From positions 1 through 26,647 of the forward strand of contig JADINF010000043.1 in assembly GCA_017694145.1 (NCBI GenBank): a stretch of 26,647 nucleotides of DNA, given 5' to 3'. Under the pieces are notes generated by a model that was given only the letters and a program-made list of their open reading frames with translations, was not told the DNA's origin and did not search any database. Below, one piece after another: positions 6,784 to 14,142 of this stretch. The translations under genes were made by a program, and so were the position numbers. Numbering within the stretch: the first letter of the stretch is position 1; every line of letters begins with the position of its first letter. The stretch comes from Candidatus Stercoripulliclostridium pullicola (GTDB taxonomy: Bacteria; Bacillota; Clostridia; Christensenellales; DTU072).

Positions 6784-7740
6784 ATGAAAGTCGAAAGGAT
6801 CAAACCCGTAAAAGTTAGTTCGAAAGACGCCGTGATCTACGCCCTGCGCGCGGCGAAGAAATATTGTCCCGATACGGAAGCGGTCGCGGCGAAATATATC
6901 GGCGGCGGCTCGTTCGGCAGAGCGGTCGAGGTGAAATTCGAAGACGGCGACGAAAGGATATTCAAATTTTTATGCGCCCGAGGAATGCTCGAAAAAGAGA
7001 TATTCGATCTCAATCTTCTCAAAAAGAATTGTTCTGTAAAAATGCCCTCTGTAATATTCGCCGTAGAACAAGGCGGCGGTATACCCGTAGACTTTTACTG
7101 CATGGAAAAAATAGAGGGCAGACCCGCTTTTACGGATCAGGGATTGTTTTTCGGAGGGAAAAAGAAGAGGGCGGAATTCGCCCGTGAAGTGACGGAAGGA
7201 TTGAGTTCCATACACTCCGCCGTTTCGCCTGAATTCGGCGACACAATGCGCCCCACGTTCTCGAGCTGGCGCGAATGTTACGGCGAGTTCGCCGAGGAGG
7301 TGCTCACGGAAGCCGTTAAGCTCGTTTCTGCGGGAGAGTTGCCCGCAAGGATAACGGACGTAATGCGCTCCGCGTGGGCGCGCTTCGACGATATATTCGC
7401 TACAGAACCCGACAAAGCCGTCCTTATCCACGGCGATCTCAACGTCATGAACATCATGGTGGACGGCGCGCACCGCGTGAGCGGCTTCATAGACCCCTTG
7501 AACTCCATGTACGCGGACAGGGAATACGACCTTTTCCAGTTCCGCAATCTTACCGGCAAACGTTTCCGTTTGGCGGAAACGTATTTCGAAAATTACGGCG
7601 CTTCCGATATGAGCGAAGCAAAACTCGCCTTCTACGGCTTGTGGAACGAAGTTTACTGTTTCGTGCGTTCAGGGGTACTGATACCGCTTATAATGAATCC
7701 TTTAGTTAAGAATATGAAAAGGAGACTTAAACTTTTATGA
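6784..7740 (+). CDS. APH/choline-kinase-like phosphotransferase
   Basis: A 318-residue member of the aminoglycoside phosphotransferase/choline kinase fold. It shows a glycine-rich loop GGGSFGRAVEV (40-50), a probable ATP-contacting lysine in FKFL (60-63), the catalytic loop IHGDLNVMNIMV (215-226, HGDxxxxN) and the metal-binding FIDPLNSMYADREYDL (235-250). The family phosphorylates small metabolites or antibiotics; the substrate here is unknown, and resistance should not be assumed. GGGAGGG at 6767-6773 precedes the ATG by 10 bases, and a TATAAT at 6749-6754 may be its -10, though no good -35 is visible. The TGA overlaps the next ATG (ATGA at 7737-7740), so it is coupled to the hydrolase. Confidence 0.82.
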   Translation: MKVERIKPVKVSSKDAVIYALRAAKKYCPDTEAVAAKYIGGGSFGRAVEVKFEDGDERIFKFLCARGMLEKEIFDLNLLKKNCSVKMPSVIFAVEQGGGIPVDFYCMEKIEGRPAFTDQGLFFGGKKKRAEFAREVTEGLSSIHSAVSPEFGDTMRPTFSSWRECYGEFAEEVLTEAVKLVSAGELPARITDVMRSAWARFDDIFATEPDKAVLIHGDLNVMNIMVDGAHRVSGFIDPLNSMYADREYDLFQFRNLTGKRFRLAETYFENYGASDMSEAKLAFYGLWNEVYCFVRSGVLIPLIMNPLVKNMKRRLKLL

Positions 7741-8654
7741 CTTCGTTCTCGGCGGGGGCGGTCAAGGTAGCGTTACGGCTCGTCACCTTTCCTTACAGGA
7801 TAAATCAGCGTTCGCTTTCGCGTAACGTAAAGTACTTTTACGCGCCTTACCGCGCGCCGAAAGGATTTCTGTACGAAGTGCGCGAATATAACGGAGTGAA
7901 GGTGGAAGAACTCACGCCCGACGAGCTACGCGGGGAGCAGATAATCTTACAGATACACGGCGGCGGCGCGGTCGGAGGCATGACTCCGATGTATCGAAAA
8001 ATAAGCGAGCGATATGCGCGTATCTGCGGGCTCAGGGTATTCAGTATAGATTATTCGGCGGGACTGTCGAGAGTACATCCCGAGCTTTTGGAGGAATGTT
8101 CGCTAGCTTACGAGGGTATGCTTAAAGCGGGATACGAGGCGAAAAACATAATATTGACGGGTGACAGCATGGGCGCGAACCTCGCTCTCGCTACCTGCCT
8201 CAGACTGCGCGACGAAGGTAAGGAACTGCCTTCGGCAATCATATCGGTATGCGTTCAGGGGGATATGTCGTCGCAGGGCGACTCCTACCGCAAGAACGCC
8301 CACGCCGATCCCATGTACGCGCTTCCTTTCTGGCAAAGTTATAATAAGCGCGGCGCGCGCCTGAGAAGGATAAGTCCCTATTGCGGGGATACTCCCCTCG
8401 ACGATCCTTATCTTTCGCCCGCTTTCGGCGATTACAAAGGTTTCCCTCCTATGCTCATTCAATGCGGCGACGTGGAAATGTGCGAGTCCGACTCCGATAT
8501 GATATACGGAAGGGCGCTCGCCGCGGGCGTCAAAGCTACGCAGAGAAAATACCGTGGAATGTTCCACGACTTCCATTACTTCGCTCCGTGGCTCAGGGAA
8601 AGCCGCGAAGCGTGGCGGGATATAGCGGAGTTTATCACAAAAGTATTACCGTAG
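7737..8654 (+). CDS. HSL-like alpha/beta hydrolase (esterase)
   Basis: A 305-residue hydrolase of the hormone-sensitive-lipase group. It has the oxyanion HGGGAVGG (74-81), nucleophile elbow TGDSMGANLAL (141-151, Ser144), a probable acid in MCESDSDM (248-255) and the catalytic His in GMFHDFH (274-280). The elbow is GDSMGA rather than the commoner GDSAGG. There is no signal peptide; the N-terminus is a short amphipathic cap. Such enzymes cleave short acyl or acetyl esters. It is translationally coupled to the upstream kinase-like gene and ends before convergent mscS, suggesting a two-gene unit acting on one metabolite. It is a distant relative of the truncated hydrolase at the right end. Confidence 0.85.
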   Translation: MTSFSAGAVKVALRLVTFPYRINQRSLSRNVKYFYAPYRAPKGFLYEVREYNGVKVEELTPDELRGEQIILQIHGGGAVGGMTPMYRKISERYARICGLRVFSIDYSAGLSRVHPELLEECSLAYEGMLKAGYEAKNIILTGDSMGANLALATCLRLRDEGKELPSAIISVCVQGDMSSQGDSYRKNAHADPMYALPFWQSYNKRGARLRRISPYCGDTPLDDPYLSPAFGDYKGFPPMLIQCGDVEMCESDSDMIYGRALAAGVKATQRKYRGMFHDFHYFAPWLRESREAWRDIAEFITKVLP

Positions 8655-8679
8655 CGTATCGTACGGAGCGACGTTTACG

Positions 8680-8704
8680 AAAAAAAGGGATTCCCGCGTA
8701 TCCC
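8680..8704 (-). terminator. Intrinsic terminator for the mscS direction
   Basis: Reading the minus strand, GGGAT / ATCCC (8704-8700 and 8691-8687) with an 8-base loop is followed by seven T residues. It lies 25 bases beyond the mscS stop and separates it from the convergent hydrolase. The stem is only 5 bp, so efficiency is uncertain. Confidence 0.55.
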
Positions 8705-8728
8705 ATATTCGTTTTTCCTCAAAATTTT

Positions 8729-9547
8729 TTACTGCTTTTCGACCGTATCGCGGATATGGACGTCCATCTGCGGATAGGGGATACCGATACCCGCGGCGTC
8801 GAACGCGTCCTTGACCTGTTCGGTCAGATCGAAATAAACGTCCCAGTAATCGTCGGTAAGCGTCCACACTCTCGTGACAAGTATCAGCGCGCTGGCGCCG
8901 TGCTCCGTGAGTCTGCATATAGGCGCCGGATCTTTCAATACCGATTTATGCGCGTTGCAGAGTTCCAATATGATTTTCTGCGCTTCTTTGTAATCGTTAT
9001 CGTAGGAAATTCCGAATTTGAGCTCGACGCGGCGCGTGCCCGTCGTGCTGTAATTTATGATGTGCTCTCCCGCAAGGGTACCGTTGGGTATCACTATCTC
9101 TTTATTGTCCGAAGTGAGTAGTACGGTGTTGAACAGATTGATGGTATTGACTTTGCCCGCCACGTCGGGAGTTTCGATATAATCGCCTTTTTTGAATGGT
9201 CTGTTATATATTATCAATACGCCGCTCGCGAGATTGGACAGGCTGTCTTTGAGCGCGAGTCCTATCGCGACTCCGCATGTGCCGAGGACCGTAATTATCG
9301 ACGCCGTATTTATTCCCATAGTCGCGAGAGCGCAGATTAGAACTATTATCTTGAGGATTATGTCGGTAAGAGATATGACGAAATGCGACATTGCTTCGTC
9401 GCGTTTGGACCGACGGAAGGCTCTTCTCAATACGATCTTGACGACCTTGCAAATCAGTAGTCCGACGATGATGACTATGATGCCGAGCAATATGTTGAGT
9501 CCGGCGTTGGTAAAAAACGTTTTGACGTTATTGATGAAAGTATCCAT
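8729..9547 (-). CDS. mscS: Small-conductance mechanosensitive channel, MscS family
   Basis: A 272-residue channel that releases solutes on hypo-osmotic shock. It has three transmembrane helices at about 16-38, 56-78 and 84-118. The third contains the Gly/Ala-rich pore helix (GTCGVAIGLALKDSLSNLASG), and it is followed by the MscS beta domain (IIYNRPFKKGDYIE, VNTINLFNTVLLTSDNKEIVIPNG) and an alpha/beta C-terminal domain with FGISYDNDYKEA. The length is close to E. coli MscS. I chose ATG at 9547 over one seven codons upstream because GGAG sits at the proper distance from it. It lies 81 bases behind the anchored hydrolase gene and may be co-transcribed with it. Confidence 0.9.
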   Translation of the reverse strand: MDTFINNVKTFFTNAGLNILLGIIVIIVGLLICKVVKIVLRRAFRRSKRDEAMSHFVISLTDIILKIIVLICALATMGINTASIITVLGTCGVAIGLALKDSLSNLASGVLIIYNRPFKKGDYIETPDVAGKVNTINLFNTVLLTSDNKEIVIPNGTLAGEHIINYSTTGTRRVELKFGISYDNDYKEAQKIILELCNAHKSVLKDPAPICRLTEHGASALILVTRVWTLTDDYWDVYFDLTEQVKDAFDAAGIGIPYPQMDVHIRDTVEKQ

Positions 9548-9628
9548 ATATTTCTCCGATGCCGTCAATACTTATCTTGCGGCAAATCAATTTTACTATC
9601 CATTGTCGACGAAAGCAACCGATTTCGG

Positions 9629-10390
9629 TCATTCGTTGTATTCGTTTATCGCTCTTTGAACGAACTTAAGCGTTTTTAATGCGATCTCGTCCTGTATTTC
9701 GGCAAGCGGGCGGGTGTTTTCGCCGTCGAAAGGAGCGAAATCGGCGGCGCCGTAACACATGTGGTTGGCTCCTTGAAGATAAACGAATTTGCATTCCGCG
9801 TTCATTCTCGACGCCGATTCCGCTTTGAAATCCGCGGTGAGCACGCGGTCGTTTTCCGCTTCGAAATATATTGCCGGGATATCCTTGTCCTTACGAGTGC
9901 TGTCGTTTACGATCATCGGGGAATAAAGTATTACGCCCGCGGTCTTGTCGAGGTTTTCGGCGGCGCGGCGGATCGCCGCTCCTCCGCCTTGCGAATGACC
10001 GCCGATAAAGTACTTTGCGTCGGGATATTCTTCGAAAGCCTTTTCCGTTTCTTCGTACATAAGGTCGGCAAGAGCGTTTTCCGACACTATAACCGCGACG
10101 CCGTGCGAAGCCAAGGAGTTCATCACCGCGTCGTAGTTGTCCGCGCGCATAGCCGTCCCTACGTAGAAAAGCAACGCCCATTCGACTTTACCTTCGGGCG
10201 CGTATACGAGATAGCCGTCTTTCTGCGTTTTGACGACGTTCAGCGAATTGGACATAACGTCCTCGTAGTTTATTTTCGCTTCCGCGGGAGATCTATCCGC
10301 CCTCACGGATAGGGCGAACGCTACGGCGAGGACCGATACGGTTGTTATCGTAAGAATGATCGCTGTTACGATGCGTAAACGTTTACTCAT
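9629..10390 (-). CDS. Membrane-anchored alpha/beta hydrolase
   Basis: A 253-residue protein with an N-terminal signal anchor (basic SKRLR, then a hydrophobic helix 7-29), so the catalytic domain is extracytoplasmic. Catalytic features are the elbow FIGGHSQGGGA (128-138, Ser133), Asp181 in AENDRV and His210 in GANHMCYG, matching the order Ser-Asp-His of the alpha/beta fold (Abhydrolase_5 type). The substrate is unknown; the LFYVGTAMRADNY segment fits the oxyanion region of small dienelactone-hydrolase-like enzymes. Upstream on its strand, TTGCGC and TAGAAT (10426-10397, 18-base spacer) could be a promoter. It precedes mscS in the same direction. Confidence 0.82.
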   Translation of the reverse strand: MSKRLRIVTAIILTITTVSVLAVAFALSVRADRSPAEAKINYEDVMSNSLNVVKTQKDGYLVYAPEGKVEWALLFYVGTAMRADNYDAVMNSLASHGVAVIVSENALADLMYEETEKAFEEYPDAKYFIGGHSQGGGAAIRRAAENLDKTAGVILYSPMIVNDSTRKDKDIPAIYFEAENDRVLTADFKAESASRMNAECKFVYLQGANHMCYGAADFAPFDGENTRPLAEIQDEIALKTLKFVQRAINEYNE

Positions 10391-10396
10391 AAATAT

Positions 10397-10426
10397 ATTC
10401 TAATACATTTGCAACGCTTTGCGCAA
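10397..10426 (-). promoter_or_regulatory. Possible promoter of the anchored hydrolase-mscS unit
   Basis: On the minus strand, TTGCGC (10426-10421), 18-base spacer, TAGAAT (10402-10397), only seven bases before the ATG complement. The short leader leaves little room for a ribosome site, so the call is weak. Confidence 0.35.
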
Positions 10427-10533
10427 CCTGTAGCTTGAAATTCCGGATTTATACGGAAATGTTACATAACGGGTACGGCTTATGCGGCGCGCAAAATTTG
10501 TCGGTAATTCAGGCGTTCAAACGGGCGTACGTA

Positions 10534-10542
10534 TGGTATAAT
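10534..10542 (+). promoter_or_regulatory. Extended -10 promoter of the large lipoprotein gene
   Basis: TGGTATAAT (10534-10542) is a perfect extended -10 element; no good -35 is seen at 17 bases. It leads to ATG 10573 with AAGGCGG as ribosome site. Confidence 0.55.
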
Positions 10543-10572
10543 ATTTATATTCGCTAGAAGGCGGTGTGTAAT

Positions 10573-12168
10573 ATGAAAAAGAAAATTGTCCTTGCTGTCT
10601 TAATAGCCTTAACGCTCGTCGCGGCGATTTCGTTCGCTATCGGTTGCGAGTCGGGCGTGAACGGGAGAAATAGTGCGCGCGTCTATTTGCCCGACGAATT
10701 GCCGGAAGGGGTATTGAGCATGGAAGTCATCCCTTATAACAGCGCGACGGACAAAGACGGTAACGTCGAAATATACGTCGAGCGCAACGAGAATTACGTT
10801 ATTCGGCTGGTTTTCGCAGAAGGATACGAGCCCGGAGACATGAAATTAAACGTATGCGGAACTCCTCGCGACATCGACTTGTACAGGATTGAGAAGAACG
10901 TGATATATCAGGTCAACGATCTTGTCGCGCCCGGAGCCATCGATATAGACGTCGAGTTTGTCGGTACGCCCGTTAAAGTGTCGTCCGACGTAAAACTCGG
11001 TTACGAGAGCGCTCTTCAGGCGTTGCCCGAATCGGCTTACTCGCGTTACGAAGTTGAATTCGACGCCGGACTTTTCGGTATCGAAGCGGACGACGACGTA
11101 TTCACGCTCGGCGAATTCCGCGAACTTTTCCGCAGCACGACGAACGTCGACGCGGAGCGCGGAGAATTCGGTAAGATATATACCGCTTCCGCAGTCGAAT
11201 GGGGCGAGCGGATAGAATTCAAGGTGCGTTCCGTGCCCGAATACAATTACGTGTTTTACGGCGGCGGCGTGATGACCGTCGTGAACGACGCCGACGATCC
11301 TTACCCTTACGGCTTCGACAAGTCCAACGTGAACAGCGTTACGGTAAGCGATACGGGCTCCGTGATATATACGATCGAAGTACGCTCGTATGCGGGCGAA
11401 TATCTGTTCAAAGAGAGCAATTTCGCGGTCGAGGAAGGCAAAGAGGAGCTCCTCGGCTTCCGTATAGACGGTGAAGTGTATACCGACGTAAGAGAGGCGG
11501 ACGACGGATATTTCGCCTTCGCTATTGCCAATGGCGGAGAACTGAAAGCTTCGGAAGCGGGTAGAGATAACGTAACGTTCACCGCGGAATGTCTGAGGAG
11601 CGGAGAGAGCGAGTTATACGACGCTTTGTATGACGCCTTGCGCTTCTACATTAACGGGGAAGCGGTCGAAGCGGTCCGAGAGGGCTCCGTTTATAAAATC
11701 GGGCTCGATCGTCCGTATGCATACGGCTCAGACCCTTACGAAAGATTTACCGAATACAGAATTGCGGTAAAGACCGTATATAACGGCGAAGAGTACGATT
11801 TCCACGCCGCTTTGGCGGAGTCGGGGCTCGCGAAAAAGTCCTCTGTCTCTTTGAGTTCCGGCGGATACGGTAATTATAAGGTCGAATATCTACCCGAAAG
11901 CGTCGCGTTCGAAACGGACGAAGGCGTTTACGTCGAAACGGGTAAGCCTACCGTTCTCAAAATAACTTTGCCGGAAGGAACGGACGTCAGAGAAGTTTCC
12001 TCGCTCGTATTCAACGGTAACGTTACCGTAGCTTCGGGCAAAACGGACGCGGAAGGTCTTTCGCTTACTCCCGAAGTCAACGAAAACTATTTCCTGCTTA
12101 CCGTGGCGGAAGGATATAAATTCAATATCGTGACGGTAGGGGTGGGAGCAAAGCTCGTAAATCCGTGA
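10573..12168 (+). CDS. Large predicted surface lipoprotein, unknown function
   Basis: The start is ATG 10573 (AAGGCGG upstream at 10559-10565), preferred over the GTG three codons before. The 531-residue product begins MKKKIVLAVLIALTLVAAISFAIGC, a lipoprotein signal with lipobox A-I-G-C at 22-25. The mature chain is acidic, rich in Tyr, Glu, Val and Gly, and looks like a string of beta-sandwich modules, with alternating short hydrophobic strands and charged turns and no cysteine clusters. I do not recognise a catalytic motif or a named domain. An Ig-like or adhesion-type extracellular protein is possible but unproven. It is monocistronic, ending at a strong bidirectional terminator shared with hsp20. 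Confidence 0.75.
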   Translation: MKKKIVLAVLIALTLVAAISFAIGCESGVNGRNSARVYLPDELPEGVLSMEVIPYNSATDKDGNVEIYVERNENYVIRLVFAEGYEPGDMKLNVCGTPRDIDLYRIEKNVIYQVNDLVAPGAIDIDVEFVGTPVKVSSDVKLGYESALQALPESAYSRYEVEFDAGLFGIEADDDVFTLGEFRELFRSTTNVDAERGEFGKIYTASAVEWGERIEFKVRSVPEYNYVFYGGGVMTVVNDADDPYPYGFDKSNVNSVTVSDTGSVIYTIEVRSYAGEYLFKESNFAVEEGKEELLGFRIDGEVYTDVREADDGYFAFAIANGGELKASEAGRDNVTFTAECLRSGESELYDALYDALRFYINGEAVEAVREGSVYKIGLDRPYAYGSDPYERFTEYRIAVKTVYNGEEYDFHAALAESGLAKKSSVSLSSGGYGNYKVEYLPESVAFETDEGVYVETGKPTVLKITLPEGTDVREVSSLVFNGNVTVASGKTDAEGLSLTPEVNENYFLLTVAEGYKFNIVTVGVGAKLVNP

Positions 12169-12190
12169 ATATCTCTGTCGGAAGCATTAA

Positions 12191-12221
12191 AAATACCGCC
12201 CTCGGAAGGGCGGTATTTTTT
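12191..12221. terminator. Bidirectional intrinsic terminator
   Basis: An 11-bp perfect stem, AATACCGCCCT (12192-12202) and its complement (12207-12217), with a CGGA tetraloop. It is followed by a T run on the plus strand and preceded by an A run that serves the minus strand. It ends both the lipoprotein gene and convergent hsp20. Confidence 0.9.
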
Positions 12222-12235
12222 GTAATGCGGGAGGA

Positions 12236-12658
12236 TCAATCTATGTTGATACCTTTCTTGACGGGCTGTTTCTTGTCCTGCTTCGGGACTGTCACGGTAA
12301 GCACGCCGTTGTCGTACTTGGCGGAAATGCTGTCCTCGTTTATTTCGCCCACGTAGAAACTGCGCTGACAGCTTACGCTTCTTTCCTTACGGATATAATT
12401 GGGCTTTACGTCGCCTTCCTTTTCGGATTTTTCGGCTCTCACGGTAAGATAGCCCTTTTCGTAGTCGACGGTGATGTCGGACTTGGAGTATCCGGGAAGT
12501 TCGATCTCGAGCGCATAGCTGTTCTCATCCTCGGAAATGTCCGTCTTCATGATATCGAGCTTCTCGTCGAAGAACAGAGGACGGAAAAAGCTGTCGAAAG
12601 AATCGGAGAAGAAATCTCCGAGGTAACCGCGGTCGTTGTTTCTTATAAGATTTTTCAT
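12236..12658 (-). CDS. Hsp20/alpha-crystallin small heat-shock protein
   Basis: A 140-residue ATP-independent holdase that binds unfolding proteins in the cytosol as large oligomers. The N-terminal arm is Phe-rich (FFSDSFDSFFRPLFF, 16-30). The alpha-crystallin domain runs from about 36 to 125 with MKTDISEDENSYALEIELPGYSKSDI, the strand YLTVRAEKS and the conserved A-x-x-x-N-G-V-L-T-V-T-V-P signature (AKYDNGVLTVTVP), and a short tail holds an I-N-I pattern like the IXI oligomerisation motif. AAGGAG lies 9 bases before the ATG. Upstream is a sigma-A promoter with a CIRCE-like element directly behind the -10, so HrcA-type repression and heat induction are likely. Confidence 0.93.
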   Translation of the reverse strand: MKNLIRNNDRGYLGDFFSDSFDSFFRPLFFDEKLDIMKTDISEDENSYALEIELPGYSKSDITVDYEKGYLTVRAEKSEKEGDVKPNYIRKERSVSCQRSFYVGEINEDSISAKYDNGVLTVTVPKQDKKQPVKKGINID

Positions 12659-12721
12659 ATTCGTTATCTCCTTATTTATGTATTCGGTAGAGCGAGTGTT
12701 GGCAATCGCCTTATATGACTG

Positions 12722-12748
12722 TTAGCACTCTCACTATCACTCTGCTAA
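12722..12748 (-). promoter_or_regulatory. CIRCE-like (HrcA) operator upstream of hsp20
   Basis: On the plus strand TTAGCACTC (12722-12730), a 9-base spacer, CTCTGCTAA (12740-12748). The classical CIRCE is TTAGCACTC-N9-GAGTGCTAA: one half is perfect and the other keeps 6 of 9 bases, with the correct spacing. It sits immediately downstream of the hsp20 -10 box, the standard place for HrcA repression. Confidence 0.7.
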
Positions 12749-12749
12749 T

Positions 12750-12777
12750 ATGATACCACTTTCACGGCGTTTGTCAA
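12750..12777 (-). promoter_or_regulatory. Sigma-A promoter of hsp20
   Basis: Reading the minus strand: TTGACA (12777-12772), 16-base spacer, TATCAT (12755-12750). The CIRCE-like repeat begins one base further on. Confidence 0.7.
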
Positions 12778-12845
12778 GAGTTTGCGCAAAATTTTTCAAA
12801 AAATTTTTTATCGGGTAAATTCGTCTTAAAAAATAGCTTATTTCG

Positions 12846-12873
12846 TTGTGCTTGCTATCGTGCGCGTGATAAT
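12846..12873 (+). promoter_or_regulatory. Probable promoter of thpR, very close to the start codon
   Basis: TTGTGC (12846-12851), 16-base spacer, GATAAT (12868-12873), preceded by A-tracts at 12785-12835. Predicted transcription start is about 12880, between the two candidate ATGs at 12876 and 12882. Confidence 0.45.
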
Positions 12874-12875
12874 AT

Positions 12876-13412
12876 ATGCGTATGGGAAACGGTAAGATAA
12901 GGTTGTTTGCGGCGATATTGCCTGACGACGCGACCGTAGCGGCGCTACGTAATGCGGCGCGGGAACTTCGGGCAGACTGCCTGCGCGGAAATTTCGTACC
13001 GCCCGAAAATTATCACGTTACGCTTGCGTTCATAGGAGAAACCGCCGAAGCGGAAAAAGCCGCGGAGGCGGTGCGCGCCGTAGAAGCCGCTCCCTTCACT
13101 CTGACGCTTGCAAAAGTGGGTAAGTTCTCGCGTACGCGCGGCGATATATATTGGTACGGCGTGCGCGTAAGCGCCGCGCTGGAAGCATTGTACGCAGAGG
13201 CGCAGACCGAGCTTACGGCGCGCGGATTCGAACTCGAAAAGCGCGCGTTCAGACCGCACGTCACTCTTGCACGTGACGTAGTGCGTAAATCGAATAAAGA
13301 AATACAGGCTCCCGAAATATGCTTCAAAGTATCCGCAATCGCGCTTATGCGCTCGGACAGGATCGACGGATGCCTAGTGTATTCGCCTGTGGAAATTAAG
13401 GAGTTACATTGA
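12876..13412 (+). CDS. thpR: RNA 2',3'-cyclic phosphodiesterase (2'-5' RNA ligase family)
   Basis: A protein of 178 residues (176 if the second ATG is used) with the two-histidine 2H phosphoesterase fold: motifs HVTL at 47-50 and HVTL at 128-131, each H-x-T-h, and the family start K-I-R-L-F-A-A-I. It hydrolyses 2',3'-cyclic phosphate RNA ends in the cytosol; the ligase activity for which the family was named is weak and reversible. Neither ATG has a clear ribosome site. The -10-like GATAAT at 12868-12873 places the transcription start near 12880, so ATG 12882 may be the true, nearly leaderless start. It ends one base before the HAD phosphatase gene and forms an operon with it. Confidence 0.88.
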   Translation: MRMGNGKIRLFAAILPDDATVAALRNAARELRADCLRGNFVPPENYHVTLAFIGETAEAEKAAEAVRAVEAAPFTLTLAKVGKFSRTRGDIYWYGVRVSAALEALYAEAQTELTARGFELEKRAFRPHVTLARDVVRKSNKEIQAPEICFKVSAIALMRSDRIDGCLVYSPVEIKELH

Positions 13413-13413
13413 T

Positions 13414-14070
13414 ATGCCAAGATTCAGAACGGTGCTTTTCGACCTCGACGGCACGCTCACCGATTCGGCGCCGGGGATCACGGCGTCGGTCAGATTCGCG
13501 CTTAAAGAACTCGGAGTGACCGACTTCGACGATAGCGTTCTGTATAAGTTCATAGGACCGCCGCTGATATGGTCCTTCAAAGAGTTTTTCGCAATGAGCG
13601 ACGAGCGGGCGCAGAAAGGGCTCGAACTGTACAGACTCAATTATAACGAACGCGGAGGGAAATACGATTCGAAACTTTACGACGGGCTCGAGGAGTCTCT
13701 TCGCAGGATGCGCGACGCGGGAGTGAGGCTGGGAGTAGCCACGGCGAAACCGGAGATCACCGCAAGAGAAGTGATAGAGCATTTCGGGCTCGACAAGTAT
13801 TTCGAATGCGTGTCGGGCGGCAATCCGGACGAAAAACGTTGCGGTAAGCGCGACATAATTTTACACGCGATGGACTTACTCGGAGAGAAGGAGCCCGCAA
13901 AATCGCTTATGGCGGGCGACAGGGAGTACGACGTGACGGGAGCGCGCGAAGCGGGAGTGGCTTCGATAGGCGTGCTTTACGGTTTCGGCAGCCGCGAGGA
14001 ACTGGAAAACGCGGGCGCGGAGGCTTTCGCGGCGTCGCCCGAGGAGATAGCCGACTATGTGCTCGGATAA
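13414..14070 (+). CDS. HAD-family phosphatase, phosphoglycolate phosphatase-like
   Basis: A 218-residue haloacid-dehalogenase hydrolase. Motif I is FDLDGTLTDS (9-18, nucleophile Asp10 and acid Asp12), motif II VATAK (108-112, Thr110), motif III Lys145 in the GKRD segment, and motif IV MAGDREYDV (166-174, Asp169 and Asp173). An alpha-helical cap of the Gph/PhnX type occupies about 17-85. It dephosphorylates a small phosphometabolite; phosphoglycolate or a nucleotide monophosphate are the usual substrates of this subgroup and cannot be told apart here. AAGGAG at 13399-13404 provides the ribosome site. It starts one base after thpR stops. Confidence 0.88.
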   Translation: MPRFRTVLFDLDGTLTDSAPGITASVRFALKELGVTDFDDSVLYKFIGPPLIWSFKEFFAMSDERAQKGLELYRLNYNERGGKYDSKLYDGLEESLRRMRDAGVRLGVATAKPEITAREVIEHFGLDKYFECVSGGNPDEKRCGKRDIILHAMDLLGEKEPAKSLMAGDREYDVTGAREAGVASIGVLYGFGSREELENAGAEAFAASPEEIADYVLG

Positions 14071-14075
14071 GCGGT

Positions 14076-14104
14076 TTGCGTTATATCACGGGTTATAGTA
14101 TAAT
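14076..14104 (+). promoter_or_regulatory. Sigma-A promoter of the acyltransferase gene
   Basis: TTGCGT (14076-14081), 17-base spacer, TATAAT (14099-14104); leader about 31 bases with CGGAG before ATG 14143. Confidence 0.65.
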
Positions 14105-14142
14105 AAATTTATCTTATACATACCGTAAACCGGAGTAAGACC

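Noticed and set aside
6784..7740. Annotating the APH-fold gene as an antibiotic resistance gene
   Set aside because: The fold is shared by many metabolite kinases, and no motif points to aminoglycoside or macrolide substrates.
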